Shown: one piece after another, positions 10,059 to 23,784 of the stretch
How positions within the stretch are numbered: the stretch's first letter is position 1
How the letters are laid out: every line of letters starts with the position of its first letter
NCBI GenBank assembly: GCA_015350385.1
Contig: WNKI01000001.1
Location: 3,682,489-3,746,488 of the forward strand
Source of the DNA: Aculops lycopersici
Taxonomy: Eukaryota > Arthropoda > Arachnida > Trombidiformes > Eriophyidae
Direction: 5' to 3'
Length of the DNA stretch: 64,000 nucleotides
Position numbers and translations under genes: made by a program
The notes under the pieces: model-generated
What the model was told of the DNA's origin: nothing
The model's input: the letters and a program-made list of their open reading frames with translations, nothing else
Databases searched by the model: none

Positions 10059-11288
10059 ATAGAAACTTGCATGCATGCCATTACTCTGCATTGTGTTGGC
10101 TAATTGATATTGACAAGTTCCGTTCATGGGAACCACATCATTAGGTATGACTGGCTGTCCATAAATCGGTGGGGGTTGATGATGATGCTGCTGTTGTTGT
10201 TGTTGCTGCTGCTGGATCAGTTGTTGCTGGTGTGGACATTGATAACAGGCACAAGTGGGAACCATTGGGGGTTGTTGGATTTGAGAAGTAAAGTGCTGTT
10301 GTGGAAGCTGCTGTTGATGCTGCTGCTGGTTTTGCTGAATTGGCCCATTAGCATAGCCAACCAAAGTGGATCGATCTGGTTGCGTCTGTTGTTGAGGGGG
10401 TTGTGTCATGGGTGATGATTGAGCTGGCTGCTGTTGTCGTTGAATCGTTTGGTGTTGAGCTACTTGCGGAGATTGGATAAGATGTTGTTGTTGTTGTTGC
10501 TGTATCACCTGTTGTTGGTGGTGGGATGGAGATGAGTGTTGCTGGAGTTGCGGTGGAAAGATTTGTTGTTGAGGCGGCTGCAGTTGTTGCTGTTGTTGTT
10601 GCGGGTAATGGATTCCATTGGCCATCCCGATCACTGTTGTGGTTGTATTGGGCACCGTTTGTTGTGTTTGGTGCATTGGTCCCACCGTTTGATTCTGATA
10701 TGTGTGGTTACTATGCTCCATACTAGCCCCATTGATTGATGAATGTTGATCGGAGCATGCTTGACACTGGCAGGCTGGTTGCGGAAGTGATGCTGTGCTA
10801 TTTGGCAGACTTGATATATTTTGATTCGGCTGTAATTGTTGAGGGCTCAGAGGTTGCTGCATCTGTTGCATAGGACTAAACTGTTGATGCTGACCGTGAT
10901 TATTCAAATTCATCTGAGATTGAAACTGGAATTGTTCCTGATGTTGTTGCTTTAATGGGAACTGGTTCACATGTCGGTTCATGTTATTGTTGGTGATATT
11001 GTTGTTTACGTGGGCAAACGAGTGAGGTGGTGGTAGTGTGGCCTGCTGTGTCAAGTGATGCAACTGGTGGTTGTTGTTGATCGGTTGGTGGTGGTTGTGG
11101 TGGTGTTGAAGTAAAGTTTGCTGGCCGTTGGTGATGTGGCCCATCGTCATGTGAGGTGGAACCGGTTGTTGGGGTGAGTTCAGGTAGTTATTGGAGTGTG
11201 AGGCAAAATTGAGCGAACGATACTCTGAACCATTCTGCGAATTAAGTTTATTCTTCTTAGAGAAGAATAACTTCTTTAGCGACGGCAT
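9207..11288 (-). CDS. Gln/His-rich low-complexity protein, unknown function
   Basis: An ATG at 11286-11288 opens 693 residues that begin with a basic segment (MPSLKKLFFSKKNKL). A long Gln/His/Pro-rich body follows, with poly-Gln runs up to about 15 built of mixed CAG and CAA. Two CxC-type cysteine pairs occur (CQCQAC and CACYQC). The last 100 residues are ordinary in composition and include PPYLNPPDYDTF and SSYENLVSPPYSN. The PPY motifs resemble WW-domain ligands and the Tyr sites could be phosphorylated; both are inference. No catalytic or structural domain is recognised. On the minus strand the start follows a good splice acceptor (taaccttcacag, then gATG), so an upstream exon, probably 5' UTR, likely exists. 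Gln-rich proteins are often transcription or RNA-associated factors, but nothing here proves that. Confidence 0.75.
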
Positions 11289-12550
11289 CCTGTGAAGGTT
11301 AGATTAGATATTGAGAATCAGATCTACTACTCTAGTTGGTGGTGCGGTTATTATGACATTGGACTTCCTGGGGAGTGTTATAATTAATAAGTGCTCATGC
11401 GGTAGTTGTAGTGAAAGTTGCGCCAGTGATAGTTCGCTATGTGCCAAATTTTAGTGCAATATTATATACATGACGAGAAGTGCCACATAATGAGTTGATT
11501 ATCAATTCTTAATAAATTATCAAGTGAGAAAAGATGGAACTAGATTAATATTTGCCCGACAAAAGCAACAGGCTGCCGGTGTGATGAAATGTGAAAATAA
11601 TCTCTCGCTTTTTGCTTGTATTTTGCTCGCGCGTCGGTCCTCCGGTTTTGTTCACTGGGGGCACCTAAAATTCTTTGCCAGGTTCGCGGATTGAAGTGGA
11701 CACAAGAATGTGGTGTGTGTGTGTGTGTGTGCCTCCTATACCGTCCAAGAGAAAGTCGCCATTCCTGAAAAGGGAAAAAAGGGGAAAAGGTGGTCTTTTT
11801 CCCCTCTTTTTTACCGCGAGCCTTCGGGAGGCGCGCCCACCTGATTTCGGTACCTTTCCCGGGTCGGCGTGCCCCTTTCGGAAAACCGGATGGGGGGTTC
11901 CGCACTTCCGGAGCCACTTTTTCCGGCTATATTGGGGTCGGCGAATCCAATTATGAGGTTATTTTTGAGGTTTGAAATTTCCATCTCCCCTTTTTGAAGA
12001 ACAGCCTAGGAACCTTTCAAGGAAACATCCTCTAACACTGTATTTCGATACACTGTGGTCGGGATGACTTGTATGATCGTGCACTTTCACGCTGAACGAT
12101 CTAGGGTTCATGCAGGACCAAAATCTAACTCGAGTCCCAAACCATAGGCGGCGCTTCGGTCACTACCACATGGGTCCCGCGGCAACCGGCGCCACCTTTG
12201 TGCGGCGCATGCGCCTCTAGTGTCAATCCATCCAGCTGCCTGACGTCTCTACTTACTTTTTGTTTATCTTTACTCTCATTCTAGTGCTAGTCCAGCGCCA
12301 GATTACAACAACAACAACAACAACAACAACGGCAACTATTTAGATCATGACACGCGTTTTGGGCCAATACAAATACACGCTGCCCCAAATAAGAGCAGCA
12401 GCAGCAGTAGGTACAGCAACGAAGATTACAGCAAAGAATCATCAAATTAGTGAATCTCCACAGGTTAAGTGGATCATTAGAAGCAGAGTCTCAAGAAACC
12501 AGTTGCATCAAGTTCATCATAATCATCATCGAAATTCGTTAGCAGCAACA
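11289..12550. other. Intergenic / divergent 5' region
   Basis: This lies between the divergent Gln-rich gene (-) and the Ig-protein gene (+). It carries a (GT)n run near 11713-11731, a homopurine/homopyrimidine G/C patch at about 11765-11960 with short inverted stretches, and a (CAA)n tract at 12307-12330. An upstream in-frame ATG at 12347 is open into the downstream signal-peptide start, so N-terminal extension by 68 residues is possible. I see no independent gene. Confidence 0.5.
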
Positions 12551-12770
12551 ATGTTCAGCGCGACGACAGCCATTCTACTGCTCGTCATAACGACAGCAAC
12601 TTGTTATGGGTTGACACCAGCTCTCAATAGCTCAGGAGTTCCTGCCAACAGCAAGACGATAGAAGCATTGATATCGGCACCAAAACATGTAGCCACAAGT
12701 TCAAATCTCAATCAACAGCAACAACAACCAGAACAATTTCAAGCAAAACCACCTGATGCCAAAGTGAGAG
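12551..12770 (+). CDS. Ig-domain surface protein, exon 1 (signal peptide), inferred
   Basis: The ATG at 12551 opens a textbook signal peptide (MFSATTAILLLVITTATC) followed by a short Gln/Pro linker. The exon ends at a consensus donor (GAGAG/GTAAGT) in phase 1, and the frame stops three codons beyond it. No partner acceptor is obvious nearby. The Ig exon at 44820 lacks any in-frame ATG, needs a signal peptide and has a phase-1 acceptor, so I join them. The intron would be about 32 kb. An earlier in-frame ATG at 12347 would bury the signal peptide internally and is less likely the start. The exon looks real; its assignment to the Ig gene is inference. Confidence 0.6.
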
Positions 12771-14932
12771 GTAAGTTTTAAACCCCTTTTCGCCTCTATG
12801 TTCTTGTGAGTTTTTGCACGTGTATTTACGGACGGCGTCCAAGTCCAGTCGTGGTGGCGGCTTATGGCTCGTTGGGTCCATTGAATGAGTCGGTCAGTCA
12901 CTTCAGGTTAGTTGTTGTTGTCGTTAGTAGGGAAACTGATAGTTGGAGTTGAGGCAATGAACAGATGTTGGCGTAAATTGAATTGAAATCCGGCATTCAA
13001 CATTCATTGTTGTCATGTTACTTTGCTCTACTAGTTGCCGCTAAAAGTCGACCAAACGGGAGCTTCGTGTTTTGAGGAGCAAAAAATTTGCTCTCAGACT
13101 AGAGTTGGCGAAAACCATTTACCTCAATACAATCCAATCCGATTCAATCCACTTAGTTTCTTGTGTTGTGTTGTGTTTTCCCTTTTCCTTTTCCTTTTGC
13201 CCTCCTTCTCTATTTGCCTGGTCATCACATTGCTCCAACTTGAGACTCTCTTTTACTGCGCGACATCTGGCCCAACAATTGCACGCGTTTGCCGCAAATC
13301 TAACTCTCAGGTTCAAGAGCCTTACTTAAAAGTGGATCAAAGTTTGTATTGTTATGTTGTTTCCTCTGCTTGTTCAACTGCAACCTTAGCTTTAAGGTAA
13401 CGGCACACAAATATACAAACACATAAATGAGAGTTAGAGGAGAACCATTGTGTTGAGAGTTCAATTTAACTCGAGTAACTTGAAGTAAGTATTTCTCTGT
13501 CTGTCGCTTTTTGTCGATCAATCGGTCAACCAGTCGGTCGATTAGTTTCTCTGAGGTTTGCGACTGGAAAATGGGAGGAAATTGTCGAATTTTCACCTCC
13601 ATTTTTGCTCGCCATCAACAGGAGCGATGATCGACTTGCGCTCATCGTTCAATTTAAGTGAACCAATCAAATCCAATCTGATTCACAGGTAAACGTTGGC
13701 TTAATGACGACGAGCGGCGAAACGTATCAACGTCTTCCGTGTTGTCGCCTGTTTCTTTTGGGTAAAAATATTCCTACTCCTAACTGAGGGAGACCGACAG
13801 AAACGGATGGCGATGAAAATTGTGACCTGCGCGCTGGCTATTTTACCTGTGATTCAAAGAAAAATAAAATAAAATAACCTCCTCATTTTTCGCAACTAAG
13901 TTGCCTCTAAATTGAGTGAGTCAGCCAAACGGATGCAGACTTTTTTCCCTCCCCACGAGGCGAACAGTATCATGAGCACAAACTTTTCGTCGTTTTGTGT
14001 CGTCGGCGTAGTCGTCAATGTTACTGTTACTGTAACTTTTACTGTAGCTAGCTGGCGAGTTATTATGACGATCGGCAGCCAGATAATAATAATTATAGTC
14101 CAGCGCACGCAGGTAGTCGCTGCCGCTTACCTGGCTGGCGCTCACACACACACGACACACAGCAGACACACACAAATTGCCGCCTGTTGCTCGCGTTGGC
14201 CAGTCTTACGCGCCTCCTCCCTCTTTTTCTCCTCCTTCTCGCTCGTCCAGTGAGTCAGCGAGAGAGAGATGCGAGTTTACCTGGCTCCCAGTTCGAGGCG
14301 CAAAATCGTCTTCCAATTCTTCAGTTTTCCCAATGCTCAATGCCCGATGCCCACCGTCCATTTGATCAGGTGGTTTTGGTTGGAGCCACAGGTTGCAGCT
14401 CTCGCCGGCGCCAAATTCAATCACTCGACTCTGGGGGCCGCGGCCGCCGTCGTAGCAGCAAACTCGAGCCAAAGGCAACGGATAAGCCGGCAAACAAAAC
14501 GAGAGCACCGGCTCGCGGCCTGCGAGTCACAACACCAGCAACAGGCGGCCAGATAATTGAAAACATTTGCCTCCACCTCTCGCAGTGTCAGTGGTTGTTG
14601 CTCCTCCTCGTCATGTCTACTCAAAAGCGACAGCTTCTCAGTCAAGGAGACTCAAGCAATAGAGGCAACAGCAATCACATTGGTTTCTGGTGGCCAACGT
14701 GAGTTTGGTCTTTGCCGCCATCGTCGCGTTATTATTATTATCATCATCACTATACACTGCACTGGCTAGTCCGAACCAATCGCTTCAGCGACACGACTGC
14801 CGCTATTAGCCGACGAGCATCCTAAGGCTGGGATTTCATGGCCAATCCACAAGTAGTTGCGCACTTTGCTTGGAGAGCCGAGGCTGCCTCTCGCCCAGCG
14901 ACCACAAAGAAAGACCATCCTAAAAGTGGGAT

Positions 14933-14936
<4 letters not shown>

Positions 14937-15023
<87 letters not shown>

Positions 15024-15139
15024 AGAGAGTAGACGAGACGTAGACGAGTACGTACGTACGTACGTACGTACGTACGTACGTACGTACGTACGTACGTACG
15101 TACGNNNNNNNNNNNNNNNNNNNNAGAGAGAGAGAGAGA
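14937..15139. repeat. (AG)n and (TACG)n microsatellites around a 20-N gap
   Basis: (AG)n fills 14937-15029, (TACG)n fills 15049-15104, 20 Ns occupy 15105-15124, and (AG)n resumes to 15139. The gap is an assembly break inside compound microsatellite sequence, so its true length is unknown. Confidence 0.97.
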
Positions 15140-18100
15140 AACACAATGTCAATGTTTGCCAATCAGAACAACTGTTTGCTCTCTGGTCTCATCTCGTTTC
15201 ATTCGATTGGTCTTGTTTCTCTCGTTAGCCCGCTCGCTAGCTCTCTGCTTTCCCATTTGCCGCCGCTTCTCTCTGCACTGAGCCACTTAAGTCCGAAGTG
15301 TGGACTCGTTGCTGTCAGTTACTGAGGATTCATGTCCATTATTACTATTATTATTATTATTGTCGTTGTTGTTGTTATCATCATCACTATTTTCATATAC
15401 TTTTCGCCACTTTAACATGTGTGACTCAATGCTTGTCTCGAATAAAACAAACCAATAGAGAAACAAACAAAAAGTCGCCATGTCATGCTGCAAAAAGTCG
15501 CTTCAACTTACAGTTGCATAGCTAGCACCAAACTAAACTCCGGGCCGTTGAAACAAAGAGCCGCATCATGATTATCCTCCAATTGACGTGGTTGGAATTT
15601 GCTTCCTGGCCGCCAGTCGTTTTTGGCTCAAAAGGCAAAGCCAATTCAATTTGCAAAATGCACAAGCGGAACCGGCAGTCAAGTTGAGTCAAGTAAATGA
15701 AATGAAAACGGGGAAGAGAAAAGAGAAGGACAATTAATAATCGTCGTTTGTCATCGCACTTCGCTTTTGTGTCCTTGGAACTTCAACTCTGATTCCTGAG
15801 ACACAAACTTCCCTCTGAGTCGATGAGAAACCAAACGTTTTGGCTTCCTAGTGCGCGAAAGTTTACCTGTCGGCCGCAATTTTGTGTCCCTTGCCTCAAA
15901 TCTTTATGCTAAGCGTTCGGCGACTCACACAACCAAGCAGCCGCAACTTTTGACGGCCACCAACCGCCGAGCGTTGTTTTGAGGGAATCTCAAAAGGCCA
16001 CTCGACTGGCCGCCTGTCAGTTTGTGTCTCTGGCAACCAAACAAACCAATAGACAGAGAAGCCAACACGAGAGATGAAATTAATGGAAACTCTCAAATTT
16101 CCTGCACCATTAATTATAAGACACAAACTTTTCTGTCTCCGTTCATTCACTTACTTAGCTGGCAGCGCTCGCGGGGCGCGTTTGTTGGTGTCGCTGGATC
16201 GTTGTCGTTGCTGCTTAGTGGTCACTGCTGCATTTCAGGTAAAAAGGTGGAGGCGCACAGGTAAGACCGGCGGTTCGCCTGAGGAAGTGGCCGTCCGTTC
16301 GGCAGGTAGTTGGCAGTTCCTCTTGATGTTTCTTCCTCTTTCCATCTCGCTAACTATGGCTACATAGCAAAGTGAGGCGGCTAACTGAGAGAGAATACCT
16401 GAAACGGAGAGAAGATTATCAATATATTTACTCACTAACTCAAAGTCTAGTCCCCGCGACCGCCGCCGACTAGATTCAAGGGGAAGACGCCACATAGCCG
16501 ATGGCACTTTATTGGCCGCCATAAAGTTGGTCATGTTACTGTTGTTGTAGGTGTGTAGTTAGTATGAGCAACTGAGTTAGTTAGTTAGTTGCTTGGTTTT
16601 AGTTATTGCTGCTAAGTCGCTTTGCCACGCCCGCCTAATGGAGAGGCGCAATGAGATGGGCGACACGCCCCCGCCTCGGGTTCTCCGAGGCGAAATGATT
16701 CGGGCTCGTAGAGCACCAGTGAATCATGCAATGCACTGTTGTTATCTAGTAGCGTGGATGGTCACTTGGTTGATTGGTTTGAAACGCGTCGTCGCCGTTA
16801 ATTGGCATCAGCGGCAAGTCGATTGCACGCACAAAAGCAATTTTAACCTGAACTTGAGGACGAGCTCATTATTTTTTGAGTGTTATTATTAACAAAAATA
16901 GCAAAGGCAATGGCAACGACGACGACGACATGCGACAAACATAAATCTTAACTCTCACTTTTGCTTACTTATATATGTATGTATAAAAACAATCTCACCC
17001 GACTGGCCACTTGAAGAGTCAATCGAAGCAGATCAGCAGGCTGCCTCTTTGGGATTCAATGTGCGCCTGTGTTTTTTCCAAATTGGGGAATGATAATTCA
17101 ATTTGAATGCCTCTTTTGCAGTAGGTAAAACATTTACAAAATAACCAAGCGCGACATTTTTATCTACTACTACCACTACTACTGGCAGTTATATTAGTTG
17201 TCGAGAAATTGGAAGCTCTAGTTTCACTTCACCAACTAACTAACAAGAACAGAGACAAATAAAATGGCCAACTTATTTCTCATGAACACGAACGACGACA
17301 ACTACTTTCTACGTTTGGGAGAGTTAGTTCATAAATAAATTACTACACGCTGCCTCTTGACTGCTCTCTTTCGAATGGCTACTGATGCTGCTGACCACGA
17401 CGAGTGTGTAAATCTTCATCGTAACGAAGAGCAGTGGTTCTCGCTGCTCCTTTCGCGGGTTTTTTAGGGCCAAGAATGCAGATGATCACTTTTCCTCGAG
17501 AGACAGAGGGGAAAAGTCGGAGGAAATAAAAAGCTGAACTAGAAAACTCTCGTTAGTTTGCGTTGATTTACTTCGCATCTGACTGGCTCTGCATTTCTTT
17601 AAACTCTGACTCTGACTTCATCGCCAATCGACGAGTCGACGATTTCGTTAGTCGTCACCGTCGCCGTTGAAGTAATAATATAACCAAGAGTAGAGTTTCA
17701 AAAATAATGTCACACGCATTCGTCGTCTTGATGAAGTCGGCCAGTGAGACTAAGAAGAAGACGACGACGACGACTCAATTGAATGGTGACTAGTTACACT
17801 CAGTTGTGGTTTCTTCTCGAGAACTGAACTCTCAGCTGGAAGTCAGAGTTTGAAATTACCAAAGACCAACACTAGTCAATGGCAAAGGCCCACAAGAAGA
17901 AAAAAATTAGACAGACCGACTGGCGACGACCTGAGCTAACCCATAATTCAACGTCCACTTGAGCTGGCGAGATTTATTTGCTCGCCGACAGTTTAGTTCT
18001 CGGTGGCCAATTTCTCCTCTCTCTCTCTCTCCCCTTCAGATGGTTTCTCCGACTCTTTTGTGCACTATTTTTTGGCTAATAGAGAGAATGCAGAGAAAGA

Positions 18101-19115
18101 GAAGGACAAATCAAATGGGAGAGAATTAATTTTCACGCCGCCAAGTTGAGTAAAGGAGATGAAGTTGAGCAAACGAGTTGCTCTTTTGGTTCTGAAATAG
18201 AAACTTCGACTCGAAGATCCCCTTTTCTCGTCCTCATCTTTGGGGTTGGGGATGAAAAAAGAAGAAAAAGTTGGCGAGGTTAGAAGTGACACATGGACAC
18301 GAAGTTGGAGATTCTCCAGCAGCAACAAGTGGCTCTTTTCTCTGGCGTCGCTCGTTGCGTCATCCTGGGAACTCGCGCCTCTCGCGAAATGCTCTCCTCT
18401 TAACCGAGCTTTAGAGATGGAGAAAAGTCGTGACGCGTTTGCAAACTTCTCGTGTCCAGCTATTAGTTGCAAATCTCGACGCGCATTTTTTCACTGTCTA
18501 TGTGTCTGTTGCAATAAGATCCAATCACTTGTTGTCCGTGTCCAAGCCCCACTGTCGTCGTGGTCGTCTTTCAATGGCAGACTTGGTCGTCGCCGTGGTA
18601 GTCGCTGTCGTGAGCTTTGGATGGACACAACAATCGAGTGGCGCAAATGGAGAAACGAGCGAACACTAGCAACGCGCTTTATGTGTGACCACAAGCGCGG
18701 CAACAACAAGTGGTTGTTGCTTCTTTTTTGTCGATTTGTAGCAGTCGCAAACTCGCCTCACCAAAACGACGACGACGACGACGACTATGATGATGATGAT
18801 GAGACTAAGAAAAACGACGATGACCAACAATAATTCAAGTTGCGTGCGCGATTTCCAATGGCGCCACCGGAGGATCATCGCATTGAAGCGAACGGCAACA
18901 CAATGATCTTGTCTCGTTTCATCCCATTGCATTACATCATATCACATCACATCACATCAAATGAACTGAACAGAACTGAACTGAAAGCTGACGTATTGTT
19001 TGCGATGCGCACCTAATGTGGCCTTCACTTTTGTGTGTATGAGCAACTTTAAGCTTGTGGCATTTTCCAGTGAATCCTCCGAGATGAAATATCCACGCGG
19101 CGACTTGGGCTCCAT

Positions 19116-19151
19116 TAAGGCGAAGGCGAAGACGAAGACGAAGACGAAGAT
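19116..19151. repeat. (GAAGGC/GAAGAC)n hexamer tract
   Basis: About six degenerate hexamers alternate GAAGGC and GAAGAC. The tract is non-coding in context. Confidence 0.8.
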
Positions 19152-19940
19152 GATCTCGTCCCTTGGCCTCTATTGAGCAGAGAAGCGAAGCCACACAAAA
19201 ACCACCGACCGACACCAGCGAGCGCCACTTCAAGTTGCGCAACGAGGACGAGAAGAATGTTGAGCCTTTTGAAATTTATCCAAGTTATAAGTTGGAGCTA
19301 AAATCTGGGCATCAAAGAGAAGGGAATGAGAAATATTCACGTCGCGCTCGTTTGAATATTTTATTCAAATTAGATTGGAGAATTCCGCTATTTAATTCGA
19401 AAGGCGGCGGCTGAATGGCGCTTGCAAACTTTGAGTTGCAAGCGCTAAACAGGGGGCTCGGGATTTTTGAATATTTGCCGCGATGAGAATTTGGAGTTTA
19501 GTCTAGGGAGAATCTAGTTAGCGAGGGAAAAGATGTGGCCGAATAGAATAGTAATTTTCGCTCCGAGAACTCCCCTCTCTTCTGCAGCCAATTGAAGGCA
19601 AACACTTTGCGCAAAGTAAGAGGAGCATTTAAAGCGGAAGTTTGAAGCGAGGAATTGTAACAAAATTGTGCAAGCGAGACACGCGCTCAACTTCTAAATG
19701 CAACTTCGAAACGTGTTTTGCCCTTTAGTTTGCTGCCCAAGTCCCAACTCAACTCCAAAGTCCCTCCACTTGAATAAGTCGATTTGTGTTTCGCGGTGAG
19801 CACTTTCGCCACTCGCTCCGGAACAACTGGGCGCCTCGAGTCAGCGAAACCGGAACTCACGCGGCGATTTGAAGTTGAAGGGGCAACTCGGATTTAAACT
19901 AGTCTCGTAACTCGCGATGCCCGAGGGCCAAACTCGAGGA

Positions 19941-19968
19941 GGTTTATGAGGGAATTCCCTCATAAACC
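19941..19968. repeat. Perfect 28-bp palindrome
   Basis: The half-site GGTTTATGAGGGAA is followed immediately by its exact reverse complement with no spacer, centred on the EcoRI-type GAATTC at 19952-19957. Flanking bases do not extend the symmetry. Confidence 0.97.
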
Positions 19969-20583
19969 AAAAGCGAAAAGATTACCTCGGATTGCCGCTT
20001 CAAGTTCTCGAATTACGCGGGTGTAAATTGGGTGACACAATCGTCGTCGTCGTGGTCGTCCAAAGTTTAGTTTGTGGAGAGCTAAACAACAAGTGGTCGT
20101 TGCCTGTGTTATTACATGATCCACTCCCTGCTCCAGTTTCAGCGCGCAACTTGATTGAACAAATTGAACTGCGAGTTGGAACTCACGAGGGAATTTCAAT
20201 TTTCCCTCAAAACTCCCCTCACCCTAAATTCTCCTCTCACTTTAGATTAAAAGTGAAGGTTCAGTAGCCCAGTAGTAGCTTTACATTTGAAGGGCGAAAC
20301 TACATTTGCAGCTAGATTTGGTATGATGATTGGCAACCAAATCGGCGATTATCATTATTATTGCTGTCAGCATTATCAAAATTATTATTCAAACGAAAAC
20401 TACAACTGGATTACAACTCAGCCCGAAACTGGGGCAAATGAATTCGAAGCGAATCGGGCGCGCGACCACGAGATTTGGATTCTGTTTCGTTGCAGTTGTA
20501 AGCTGGAAAGTTTCTCGCAAACGAAAGCCGCAGCGCTCCAAATGATTTGCTCGCCAATCAAGCTGACAAATTGCAATTTGTTG

Positions 20584-20656
20584 ATTCGGATTCAGATTCA
20601 GATTCAGATTCAGATTCAGATTCAGATTCAGATTCGGATTCAGATTCAGGTTCAGA
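20584..20656. repeat. (ATTCAG)n hexanucleotide microsatellite
   Basis: About twelve hexamers with a few ATTCGG and GTTCAG variants, followed by TTTGGG repeats. It is open in several frames only because it is repetitive. Confidence 0.95.
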
Positions 20657-23600
20657 TTTGGGTTTGGGTTTGGTTTAGGTGGTGGCAGCGATGAAAACAT
20701 CGAACGACGAGTTGTTGTCGTCATTTTGATGTCGCTTGTCGCCTCCAAATAAGTCGCTTGTAGTTGTTCCCTTGCTGGCTTCCGTTGGAACCACCAAAGG
20801 CTTTGGCCCTCGATGTCATTTGTGTTTTGGCGGCTGGTTTAACTCGTGAGCTCCGTGCGACAAGCGCAGAGAGTCCAACAAAGAGACGAGGAGTAGGAGG
20901 TAAATTTGAACCGGCGATCATCGATTGCCGGCCGATTGATTGGCGAGTCGGTCTGTGGTATTCGAGTTGTCCAAACGCGAAGCTGGAGTATCTGAGTCGA
21001 TTGGGGACAAACCCAATGCAAGTTACGCAATGCGAGCGAGCAAAGAGAGCCAACCAAATCAGGCAGAGAGCAAAAGGGACCAGAGCATTTAGGCGATAGT
21101 TTGCGCTGTGTCTCCAGTCGGTGGCGGCAACATTGACTGCTCAGCTGGTTGCGCGTTTTGATTAATGGTCGTCGCAGCGCTGGACTAAATCCAAAGAAAC
21201 GAATCAACGATTAAGCGGCCAGTTTGTTTCCTTTTCTCTCTCCCTCTCTCGCGCTCGACATTTTGGCCAAGTTGCTTGGTTTGCTGGCCAAAATACAAAA
21301 TGTCGCGAGCTGCTTCAGCGTAACAATTTAATGTTAACAAAACACAAGTTATTATGGCCAGCAAAAAGATAAAATATCGCCGCACATTATGAGCAGCAAC
21401 AGCACCACCACCAAAGAGAAAGCAGTTGCATTGAGAAGAGCGGAAAAAGAGCAGCTAAACTAAACTAAACCAAACCAAACTAAGGCGAGACTTTGAGTCT
21501 TGAGTCATTGGTTTTGGTTTTGTTGCTCTTTAACTTAAACTTTGAGCTAAAGTTGAAGCTAAAGTTAGAGCCAACGAGACTATGCTTTTCGGGCGCCGAC
21601 TTTTTTGCGGCGACACCGCAAAAAAGTCACTCGCACTTGCCGGCCGCTCGGCGCCCACAAATCAACTGCAACTTCCTGTTTGGCACGCTTCTCTCCATTG
21701 CTTCTCTTTATTCAGTTAGCTCGAAAACCAAGTTGGTGGACAAGTTAGCTCGAGTCTACTGAAGTGATAGGGAGAAAGAGAGGAAGAAGAAGTGCGAATC
21801 GCATCGCGAGACGCAAACTAATTGGCGCAAGTGGTTGGCTCTGTCGCTATTTTGTTGCCATTTTGTGTTGGCCACAAAAGAGAGGAAAACTTTTTCGAGG
21901 TCCAGGGGAGAAACTTGCTCAGCGGGCGGCTGAAACCAAGAGGAATACGAGCAGCGAGCGCAATGAATTGTAATGGATACTCTCGAGTGGAAATACGAGT
22001 AGACCAAACCGGATGTTCAGTCTCTTAAACTTTTGAGCCCCAAAACTGAACTGAACTGAACTAAACTAAACTTTTGCTTTAAACCTCAAACTCTGCGGTG
22101 ATATCTTTTCAGAGTCGCGGTCAGCACTGAGATTTTTGTCGTCGTTATCGTTGAGTTTATTTGAGCGAAAATTTCCCCTTGGCTTGTCTCCATTTTTCTC
22201 CAGAAATTTAGACGATATTCAAATAGCCAGCTAGGAATACTGCCGCAAAGTTTAGCTAGTTCTTTTTCTCGCTCCCATTCTCTATTCGCGCTTCGATTGC
22301 CGCGCCGCCGAGGAGATGATACTGAGGAGAGGTGATCTTTCCTCTTGGTCGGCCGCTGAGATTTGTTGCGTCATTGTTTTACTTTTGTCTCCCTCTCCCT
22401 CTCTCTTTGGTGGCCGAGTAGAGATTAGTTGAGTTGCGAGTCGCAAGTTGTAAGTCGCAACTTGCGAGTCAGTGGAGCAACTCGAAAGAAAAGTTGATAA
22501 TCCGCATCGAGTTGGTGGTAAAATGCTCGTTTCTATGTGTTGCATAAACAATGGAAACTTAATTCCGAGTCCATCATTCCAGCTTCTCTCGCTCTGTTGC
22601 AAGCAAACCGGCTAGTCTATTAGTAGCAGTATTACTATTACTATTGCCACTGGAGCAGCAGCTACCAACCATAGCAACTCGCTCCAAAGAATCCAGCCCT
22701 ATTTGCATGATTAATAACTCGCCGCCTTTCGGTCATGTTGGCAGTTTTCCCAAATTTGCGGCTACCGAAGGCAGGCCGAATCTAACTGCAAACGAACTCA
22801 ACGAGTTACTGCTCCAACTCATTCTCTCGCCGAATGCTAAAAGTTTGCTGGTGCTAAAAGTCGAGAACTCGACACACACTCACACTCAAGTTTGCGACTT
22901 CCGCTTCCTGTGGCTAAGCAAGTCTTTGGAGTTAGTTAGTTAGTTAGCTGTTCGCTTGCTTCCTGGGTCTGGTTTAATATTGATAGTCGGCCAAACAGTC
23001 AGCTGGTCGCCGGAGATAAGCATCGAGGGATGGGCGTGTATATGTCGTCGTCGCGTTGTTGCGTTGGTTGCTCGACTGCTCGGCGCTATGCACTATACTC
23101 GACTCAGCGCGATTGAAACTGAACGGCGCATAGAGGCGCTGCAACTTTTGCCCCCGAGTTGGAATTTATTTGCTCGCCCACTCGCTAGCTCGCTATTCAT
23201 TCATTCATTTGAACGAGCCGATCCAAGTCGCGATTACATCGGTCGGTGGTGTTGTTTTGGAGCAGCAGTAGCAGCAACAATACAACACTGAGCAAAAGTG
23301 GGCGGCCAATTACGTGAAAACTGGCGGCACTCCGTTTGACAAATTTGCTCGGCCACTTTTCGCCGTTGCATTTGCCATTGCGGCCACTGGGCAGCTGTTG
23401 CTTGTGCCGCTGCGGTTGCGTCGCTTGTCGTCGGCCGCGCAGATCCCAGCGAGAGATAACACAAATCCGGCCCAAAGTGTAAGAGATCCGAGGCAAACTT
23501 GTAACTCGTCGTCGTCGTCTTCCGTTTATTCGCTTACTTGCTTGGAATACAACCAACTCGAGTAGAAGGCAAGCGGCGACCAAATTGCGGCCATTAAATG

Positions 23601-23784
23601 CGATTGCTCAGGATGGAGGAAGACAGTGAGCCTCTTATCTCGCGACCTCCAAGATTTTCTTTGTGTCTCCTGGAGTCTGCAGTTTACTTGCGAGATTCCT
23701 CGACTCCAACTCGAATCAACAAACGAACGACTTCGAATCCTCGACGCCCACCAAGCGATTCGCTTCCCCTCTCCGTTTTATTAT

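Noticed and set aside
20584..20656. Hexamer array considered as an interstitial telomere repeat
   Set aside because: The unit ATTCAG does not match the arthropod TTAGG or vertebrate TTAGGG telomere repeats.
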